Shown one piece after another: positions 1 to 3,969 of a stretch of 9,367 nt of DNA; the first letter of the stretch is position 1, and the number at the start of each line of letters is the position of its first letter. The DNA lies in assembly GCA_031257795.1 (NCBI GenBank), contig JAIRNW010000053.1, positions 1-9,367 of the forward strand, given 5' to 3'. Made by a program: the position numbers and the translations under genes. The notes under the pieces are model-generated. The model was not told where the DNA came from, searched no databases, and saw nothing but the letters and a program-made list of their open reading frames with translations. Source of the stretch: Holosporales bacterium. GTDB lineage: Bacteria; Pseudomonadota; Alphaproteobacteria; BNTO01.

Positions 1-97
1 CAGAGAAAAACAAGATGTGCTCTAATCTATACTCTCGGCCGTAACTGTCACGGGGATCTTCAACAAGTTTAAATATGTCCAATAACACAAACCGCAT
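1..97 (-). CDS. ISAs1-family transposase, N-terminal fragment (runs off window)
   Basis: The ATG is at 97-95 on the minus strand and the frame is open to the window edge, giving 32 residues. The visible protein has the pattern LLDIFKLVEDPR, then a short polar stretch, then YRLEHILFF. This matches the N-terminal domain of ISAs1/H-repeat transposases (DDE_Tnp_1-associated), whose consensus is roughly 'F..lpDPR...gk.hpLldILfl'. The DDE catalytic residues would lie outside the window, so activity cannot be judged. The family call comes from this short motif only. A decayed fragment or a related DDE transposase remains possible. Confidence 0.6.
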   Translation of the reverse strand, partial: MRFVLLDIFKLVEDPRDSYGREYRLEHILFFS

Positions 98-185
98 AAT
101 TCCACTGAAAACTAAGAAACACTGAGCAGCTTATACTACATTTAGACGAGTTGTGGAATAGTGTTAATTGTAGGAAATCGCCCTG
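1..185 (-). mobile_element. End of an insertion sequence, probably ISAs1 family (partial)
   Basis: This is the transposase-proximal end of an insertion sequence that continues off the left edge. It contains the N-terminus of a transposase on the minus strand (1-97). About 88 bp upstream of the transposase ATG, read on the minus strand, the sequence CAGGGCGATTTCC begins at position 185. As I recall, ISAs1-family terminal repeats commonly start with CAGGG, so I place the element boundary at 185. The other terminus and the target-site duplication are outside the window, so the boundary is an inference. The element abuts the ctrA upstream region: about 90 bp separate position 185 from the ctrA ATG. 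Family membership rests on the short transposase match described in the next entry. Confidence 0.55.
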
Positions 186-274
186 GCGGCGGATCCCAGC
201 TCGCCAATTCTTTTGATGCTTCAGTATAATTTTTTTGTTAGCATTTATTATGGGTGGAAGGACTGAGTCGAATA
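186..274 (+). promoter_or_regulatory. ctrA upstream region with candidate -10 box
   Basis: About 90 bp lie between the inferred insertion-sequence end and the ctrA ATG. TATAAT at 225-230 is a perfect sigma-70-type -10 hexamer, but no convincing -35 lies 16-18 bp upstream (around 201-207), so the promoter is weakly supported. A GANTC site (GAGTC, 265-269), the CcrM methylation motif of Alphaproteobacteria, sits just before the start codon; a single copy could be chance. I found no TTAA-N7-TTAA CtrA box here, so autoregulation is not evident. One copy of a dispersed repeat (about 190-228) overlaps the -10 box. The purine-rich GGAAGGA at 257-262 is the likely ribosome-binding site, about 12 nt from the ATG, which is rather far. 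Confidence 0.4.
190..228 (-). repeat. Dispersed ~38-bp element, copy B (upstream of ctrA)
   Basis: Compared with copy A (8407-8444), read in the matching orientation (minus strand here), it shares TATAC, CAAAAGAATT, GCGAG and GATCC in the same order and with similar spacing; about 27 of 40 columns match by eye. It overlaps the candidate -10 box of ctrA and sits next to the insertion-sequence end. Confidence 0.45.
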
Positions 275-997
275 ATGCGCGTATTATTTATCGAAGACGA
301 TTTTGTAACTGCACAAAGTGTGCAAAACTTGTTACGTACAGAAAATTTCATATGCGATATTTCAGATACAGGACAAGATGGGGTCGAGATAGGAAAGCTG
401 TATGAGTACGACCTCATAATCCTAGACCTGCTGCTGCCGGATATTGAGGGCTTCGAGGTTATGCGGCGATTAAGGGTGTCTCAGATACAGACTCCAATCC
501 TGATCCTTTCCGGGGTCGACGATATGCAAAATAAGGTCAAAGGGCTGGTTTTTGGGGCGGACGACTATCTAACAAAGCCCTACAACAAAGAAGAACTAAT
601 CGCCAGGATCAACGCAATCATCCGCCGCTCTAACGGCTACGCCGAATCCGTGATCAGGATCGGGGCGTTAGAGGTTAATTTGCAAACAAAAATCGCGTCC
701 GTTAACGGAAGAATCCTGAATTTAACCAACAAAGAGTATGGGGTTCTTGAGCTTATGGCGCTGAGAACGGGGACCGCGCTGAATAAGGAAGTCTTTTTGA
801 ATCATCTCTACGGCGGCATGGACGAACCGGAGCTAAAGATCGTCGACGTGTTTATCTGCAAATTGCGCAAAAAACTCAGCGAATTGACCAAAGGGGAAGA
901 CTACATAGAGACAGTGTGGGGGCGCGGCTATATGCTGAGGGCGCCCGCGGAGGCAGCCGAAAAAGCTGAAAAAAGGAAGCGAAGCCGGACAGCCTGA
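275..997 (+). CDS. ctrA: Cell-cycle response regulator CtrA
   Basis: Master cell-cycle transcription factor of Alphaproteobacteria, an OmpR/PhoB-type response regulator of 240 residues. The receiver domain (about 1-120) shows the acidic pair D8/D9, the phospho-acceptor D51 in LDLLLPD (the same number as in Caulobacter CtrA), S79 and K101 in LTKP. The C-terminal winged helix carries the almost invariant CtrA block NKEVFLNHLYGGMDEPELK followed by IVDVFICKLRKKL and YIETVWGRGY. I chose the ATG at 275 because CtrA proteins begin MRVL(L/F)IEDD; the frame also opens at a GTG at 254, which would add seven residues and has no better ribosome site. The C-terminus (residues about 223-240) is a lysine/arginine-rich tail ending RTA rather than the Ala-Ala end important for ClpXP turnover in Caulobacter. 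The stop codon overlaps the ribosome site of the next gene. An insertion sequence lies immediately upstream. Confidence 0.96.
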   Translation: MRVLFIEDDFVTAQSVQNLLRTENFICDISDTGQDGVEIGKLYEYDLIILDLLLPDIEGFEVMRRLRVSQIQTPILILSGVDDMQNKVKGLVFGADDYLTKPYNKEELIARINAIIRRSNGYAESVIRIGALEVNLQTKIASVNGRILNLTNKEYGVLELMALRTGTALNKEVFLNHLYGGMDEPELKIVDVFICKLRKKLSELTKGEDYIETVWGRGYMLRAPAEAAEKAEKRKRSRTA

Positions 998-1008
998 GGA
1001 AGGACGCC

Positions 1009-2742
1009 GTGCGGGGGTTTCTTATTTTCATTCTTTGCATTTTTTTTAGCTATAGATATACATTTTCTTTCGCGTCGTTCCAACCGCCACTAACTAGTAT
1101 TAGAGAACTAATTAGTCCTAGAGTAGAAGACCCACTCGACAAAGTCGAAAAAATGTCTACTCTACAAGCTTTTCAAGAAATATCCGCTCTATTTGGTAGA
1201 TTGCCACGCACTATCAAGGATGGCGTGGGGGGGGGCACATTTCACGAAACAATCTTTGGAGATAATTTACAATATTTGCGTTTTTGTTCCAATAAATGTT
1301 TTCAGAAATTTGAACATCTTTTCCAAAATATGAAGGCTTTTATTAGATACCCGGGCTTGTGTTTACCTAAAACGGCGCTTCATGAGATTAGGGCGATACT
1401 AAAAGAAGGGCCGGATTCTGTGAATTCTACTCTTGAAACATTGATCAGTTGTTTTGCGCACGAAGTTACAAATAGAAAAAGTATAGAATTTTTGCTCGGC
1501 ATCAGAGACAGCAAACCAGCGGAGTTGGCGGCAAAAGTAAATCTGCCAACATTGATTGATTCGCTGTACGCACCAATATTCAATGAGTGGCGCGATAAAG
1601 TTCAGTTTTTCGGGGAGCAAGAGTTTTCCCTATTAAGAGAAAAGACGTCGTTCACTGATTTATTGGAAAACACAAATAATTTGTTTGTTTTGTTTTATTT
1701 ATTGAAGGAGGCGCTAAACAATTCGGACAGCACTCACGAATTGGCACCGGACACAGTCCACTATGAATGGACGGACACAGCCGCCCACGAATTGGCGCCG
1801 GATACCGCCGCCAACGAATGGCCGGATACCGCCGTATACGAATGGGCAGACGCAGCTGCCAACGAATTTGCGCCGGATACCGCCGCCCACGAATGGCCGG
1901 ATACCGCCGCCGCATTCGACCCTACATCATTTATTCCAACAGCCCTCGGCGGAGAGGAAACCGCAAACGACCCGCACACATTGTACGACCAAATTGTACT
2001 TACACAAAAAATTGTCGCCGCCGTTATTGAGAAATTTATCCCCGTACACATCCCGTTCTTTCATCATGTGCTAACCGACGAGGACTGCTCTATCTCTGCC
2101 GCCGTCAAGCATACAATCAAATACATAATAGAACCAGGAAGCGACATCCCGAAGTTTTCTATCGAAGACAGAATATCCGAATTAAGTAGAATACTGAAAA
2201 TGTCGATTGTTGAAAGGTTGGTTGACCTTGGTGAAAATTGGATGGATGAAAAAAAATGTAATGTCCATTTTTTGGTTGACCAAATTAAAAGACGTCAATC
2301 GCTTGTGTCTCTTGAAAGCTCGAAAGATTACGGGTTTCGCGCGTACGACTGGGTGGAAAGTGTTAAGGGGAAATCGGCGGACCTCGCTTACACCTTGCTT
2401 GCTCCTAGTTTCATACTTGACGACATGGAAATCGAGTTTTGGAACGCGTCGCTTGCCGAGGGAGATGTGGAGTGGGCTTTCTTTGGAATGGCAAGGCCGT
2501 CGCTTACTGAGTTATTGAAGAAGTGCCTTGATGATCCCAAAAACAGTATGGCCTACATAGGTGGTCCAGACGATACAATTGATCTACACGACGGAAGCGA
2601 GAGCAGTTCAATACAGGGCTTGCTGAATTTTTTGCTAGGCAGAGTGCGGCGGTGTGCTGCGCTCGGCTCACAAAAAGGATCGGATAAATTGTTTTCTGAC
2701 GGCAGTAAGGTTTATTTCGTAAGCCAGGAATTCCAGCAGTAA
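1009..2742 (+). CDS. Exported repeat-containing protein of unknown family
   Basis: I do not recognise this 577-residue protein. It begins with GTG, preceded by AGGAAGGA (997-1004), which overlaps the ctrA stop; the 11-nt gap suggests co-transcription with ctrA. Residues 1-22 form a signal peptide: an arginine, then the hydrophobic core FLIFILCIFF, with likely cleavage after SFA. The first part (about 30-240) looks helical and globular. Residues 243-301 are degenerate 8-9-residue repeats of the type HE(L/F)APDTAA and HEWPDTAA. The C-terminal half (about 305-577) again looks globular, with no motif I can name. Two homopolymers could slip: nine Gs at 1227-1235 (codons 73-76) and eight As at 2249-2256. 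Its setting among other exported repeat proteins suggests a periplasmic, surface or secreted role, but there is no direct evidence of function. Confidence 0.85.
   Translation: MRGFLIFILCIFFSYRYTFSFASFQPPLTSIRELISPRVEDPLDKVEKMSTLQAFQEISALFGRLPRTIKDGVGGGTFHETIFGDNLQYLRFCSNKCFQKFEHLFQNMKAFIRYPGLCLPKTALHEIRAILKEGPDSVNSTLETLISCFAHEVTNRKSIEFLLGIRDSKPAELAAKVNLPTLIDSLYAPIFNEWRDKVQFFGEQEFSLLREKTSFTDLLENTNNLFVLFYLLKEALNNSDSTHELAPDTVHYEWTDTAAHELAPDTAANEWPDTAVYEWADAAANEFAPDTAAHEWPDTAAAFDPTSFIPTALGGEETANDPHTLYDQIVLTQKIVAAVIEKFIPVHIPFFHHVLTDEDCSISAAVKHTIKYIIEPGSDIPKFSIEDRISELSRILKMSIVERLVDLGENWMDEKKCNVHFLVDQIKRRQSLVSLESSKDYGFRAYDWVESVKGKSADLAYTLLAPSFILDDMEIEFWNASLAEGDVEWAFFGMARPSLTELLKKCLDDPKNSMAYIGGPDDTIDLHDGSESSSIQGLLNFLLGRVRRCAALGSQKGSDKLFSDGSKVYFVSQEFQQ
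1227..1235 (+). repeat. Nine-G homopolymer inside coding sequence
   Basis: Positions 1227-1235 are an uninterrupted run of nine G residues within codons 73-76 of the exported protein gene, encoding part of GVGGG. Tracts of this length are known slipped-strand mispairing sites in contingency loci of other bacteria. A gain or loss of one base would shift the frame and remove the C-terminal ~500 residues. In this copy the frame is intact. Whether it varies in the population cannot be seen from one sequence; a sequencing length error is also possible. Confidence 0.8.
1735..1911 (+). repeat. Degenerate tandem repeat encoding APDTAA / EWPDTAA units
   Basis: The stretch encodes alternating 9-residue units (HELAPDTVH, HELAPDTAA, NEFAPDTAA) and 8-residue units (YEWTDTAA, NEWPDTAV, YEWADAAA, HEWPDTAA), residues 243-301 of the exported protein. 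The DNA shows recurring blocks such as GCGCCGGATACCGCCGCC and GAATGGCCGGATACCGCC. The combined L-type plus W-type module is 17 residues (51 bp), with one extra 8-residue unit in the middle module. The strict reading-frame periodicity keeps other frames open too, which explains several spurious overlapping ORFs here. Confidence 0.85.
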
Positions 2743-2773
2743 CGGTGTAATGCGGCGGGAGGAAGACCGTTAC
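2739..2773. other. Inverted repeat at the 3' end of the 577-residue protein gene
   Basis: GTAACGGT (2739-2746) and ACCGTTAC (2766-2773) form a perfect 8-bp stem with a 19-nt loop. The left arm contains the TAA stop of the upstream gene. No run of T follows on either strand, so a classical rho-independent terminator is not supported. The position just at the gene end still makes a transcript-stabilising or terminating hairpin plausible. Confidence 0.35.
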
Positions 2774-2794
2774 GCTCAATCACAGAGATACGGG

Positions 2795-2873
2795 TCCCGG
2801 CTGAAACGTTGGGATTTGACACTCGTTCATCCTTACTGGATTCTGAATTTTCCGGACTGAGTTTCAGCTGGGA
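2795..2873. other. Long-armed inverted repeat in the convergent intergenic region
   Basis: TCCCGGCTGAAAC (2795-2807) pairs with GTTTCAGCTGGGA (2861-2873) over 13 positions with a single G-T wobble, separated by 53 nt. It lies between two convergently transcribed genes, in the only noncoding DNA there (2743-2894). No U-tract follows either arm. It could be a bidirectional termination or mRNA 3'-end structure, a small RNA, or the remnant of a short palindromic element. Confidence 0.45.
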
Positions 2874-2894
2874 TGAGTAGAGTCTCCGTCTGGC

Positions 2895-3767
2895 CTACCT
2901 CCACACTCCCATCATAGGGTTTCCGCCCATCATTCCGCCTATTTGCCCCATCATCGGATTATACGGGTTATACCCCATCATTCCGCCCATTGGGTTCATC
3001 ATTGGGTTTCCCATCATTGGATTATACGGGTTATACCCCATCATTCCGCCCATTGGGCCCATCATCGGATTGTACGGGTTATACATTCCGCCCATTGGGT
3101 TCATCATCGGGTTTCCCATCATCGGATTATACGGGTTATACCCCATCATTCCGCCCATTGGACCCATCATCGGATTATACGGATTATACCCCATCATTCC
3201 GCCCATTTGGCCCATCATCGGATTCCTCATCATGTTGTTATACATAGGATTCATCATGTTGTTGTACCCCATCATCTGGTTGTTCATCTGCTGATACCCT
3301 TGTGGCATATTGTTATTGTTCATGGCAACTTGGTTTGCTTGAGGTTGTGGCAGCTGACCTGAAGCGGCAACTGGGTTTGCTTGAGGTTGTGGCAGCTGAA
3401 TTGGAGCGGCAACTGGGCTCGCTTGGAGTTGTGGCAGCTGAACTGGAGCGGCAACTGGAACACCAAGAGCCTGGCTCACAACAGATTGCGCAACCGGACT
3501 ACTTGCAGCCACCTTAACAGCTGTACTAGCAACATTAGAAACTGTACTGGCTGCCTTCTTAGCAGCGCTAGAAGCAGTGCTAGCAGCCGTCTTAGCGACA
3601 GAAGAAACTTTAGAAACAGCGCTGGATGCAGCTTTCTTAAGGCTGTCAAACAATCCGGCAAAGCAATCCGTTCCCAGCGAACATAGGAAAAAATTCATTA
3701 ATATGAAAACCAGTAGGCCGGAAAACCTTCTACGGTTTAGGATGTTGCAGTATTTTTTCAACACCAT
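2895..3767 (-). CDS. Exported Met/Asn/Gly-rich repeat protein with 11-residue helical repeats
   Basis: I do not recognise this 290-residue protein as a named family. The ATG at 3767 has GAAGAGAG about 6 nt upstream. Residues 1-37 are a signal peptide: basic KK and RRR, hydrophobic FSGLLVFILMNFFLCSLG, cleavage after CFA. Residues 44-87 are four 11-residue Ala/Ser/Val/Lys units (such as KKAASSAVSKV and SSVAKTAASTA), a period typical of amphipathic, membrane-surface helices. Residues 104-145 are three 14-residue units of the type PVAAPIQLPQPQAN. The rest is an Asn/Gln/Met-rich linker and repeats of YNPYNPMMG with MMGPMGG or NPMMNPMGG to the C-terminus. Such a tail could self-associate or bind metal through methionines, but that is inference. 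It is divergent from the 527-residue exported protein and shares its promoter region; a one-mismatch CtrA box lies upstream. Confidence 0.85.
   Translation of the reverse strand: MVLKKYCNILNRRRFSGLLVFILMNFFLCSLGTDCFAGLFDSLKKAASSAVSKVSSVAKTAASTASSAAKKAASTVSNVASTAVKVAASSPVAQSVVSQALGVPVAAPVQLPQLQASPVAAPIQLPQPQANPVAASGQLPQPQANQVAMNNNNMPQGYQQMNNQMMGYNNMMNPMYNNMMRNPMMGQMGGMMGYNPYNPMMGPMGGMMGYNPYNPMMGNPMMNPMGGMYNPYNPMMGPMGGMMGYNPYNPMMGNPMMNPMGGMMGYNPYNPMMGQIGGMMGGNPMMGVWR
2910..3228 (-). repeat. Tandem repeats encoding YNPYNPMMG-type Met/Asn/Gly units
   Basis: Five copies of a segment encoding YNPYNPMMG recur, alternating with MMGPMGG/MMGQ(M/I)GG and NPMMNPMGG spacers. The plus-strand text shows it as repeated ATCGGATTATACGGG and CCCATCATTCCGCCCATT blocks. 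Near-identical codon choice between copies points to duplication within the gene rather than convergence on a composition. Edges are approximate because the flanking linker is also Met/Asn-rich. Confidence 0.85.
3325..3458 (-). repeat. 42-bp tandem repeat (three units) encoding Pro/Gln/Ala-rich 14-mers
   Basis: On the plus strand GCAACTGGGTTTGC-type unit starts fall at 3325, 3367, 3409 and 3451, a period of exactly 42 bp (three full units and a partial one). They encode PVAAPVQLPQLQAS, PVAAPIQLPQPQAN and PVAASGQLPQPQAN at residues 104-145 of the exported protein. Confidence 0.85.
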
Positions 3768-3832
3768 TTATAACTCTCTTCATTATTACTAATATTTACT
3801 TGTTTAATTACGGAAATGATACATTACATATA

Positions 3833-3848
3833 GTTACCTTTTTATTAA
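3833..3848 (-). promoter_or_regulatory. One-mismatch CtrA box toward the 290-residue protein gene
   Basis: Read on the minus strand, TTAATAAAAAGGTAAC fits TTAA-N7-TTAAC with one mismatch (G for the first T of the second half-site). It is about 66 bp upstream of the ATG at 3767. A single near-match in AT-rich DNA is weak by itself; it gains some weight from the perfect box 51 bp away. Confidence 0.3.
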
Positions 3849-3898
3849 AGAATTGGAAATAATTATTTTTGCAAAAAGTTATGTTAAGTTTTAGAAAA

Positions 3899-3914
3899 TT
3901 AACGTTTTCTTAAC
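3899..3914 (+). promoter_or_regulatory. Perfect CtrA-binding box (TTAA-N7-TTAAC)
   Basis: TTAACGTTTTCTTAAC matches the full Caulobacter-type CtrA consensus TTAA-N7-TTAAC with the exact 7-nt spacer and the trailing C. It lies 56 bp before the ATG at 3970, and about 23 bp before the TACAAT -10 candidate. The ctrA gene itself is 3 kb away in the same window. AT-rich DNA raises the chance of such matches, but the additional C and the intergenic location make it a good candidate site. Confidence 0.65.
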
Positions 3915-3969
3915 GTTTTTATACTAACCTCGTTCTTACAATTTGGAATTCTTTTTGTGGAAAAAGGAA

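Larger units (their letters stand above)
3768..3969. promoter_or_regulatory. AT-rich divergent promoter region
   Basis: About 200 bp with no gene separate the starts of two divergently transcribed exported-protein genes. The region is visibly AT-rich. It holds a perfect CtrA box at 3899-3914, a near-perfect one at 3833-3848, and two plus-strand -10 candidates: TATACT (3920-3925) and TACAAT (3937-3942). If TACAAT is used, the CtrA box sits right at the -35 position, the usual arrangement for CtrA-activated promoters, and the leader to the ATG at 3970 is about 20 nt. For the minus-strand gene a TATAT stretch follows the near-box. No perfect -35 hexamer was found for either direction, as expected of an activator-dependent promoter. 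Confidence 0.6.

Noticed and set aside
265..269. GANTC methylation site as proof of CcrM control of ctrA
   Set aside because: A single 4-base-specific site is expected by chance every few hundred bases; it is noted in the promoter entry but not claimed as functional.
1652..2074. Several overlapping open frames on both strands across the repeat region of the 577-residue protein gene
   Set aside because: They coincide with the in-frame repeat, whose period keeps other frames free of stops; they have repetitive, Arg/Pro-rich translations and no ribosome sites.
2943..3362. Plus-strand frame of 139 codons opposite the Met-rich protein gene
   Set aside because: Its His/Ile-rich repetitive translation is the antisense shadow of the YNPYNPMMG repeats; the minus-strand frame has a signal peptide and a ribosome site.
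3956..3964. DnaA-box-like TGTGGAAAA beside the CtrA box, suggesting a replication origin
   Set aside because: Only one such box is present in the AT-rich region and another exact copy (6461-6469) lies inside PBP1A; one 9-mer is expected by chance and there is no box cluster or origin-flanking gene.
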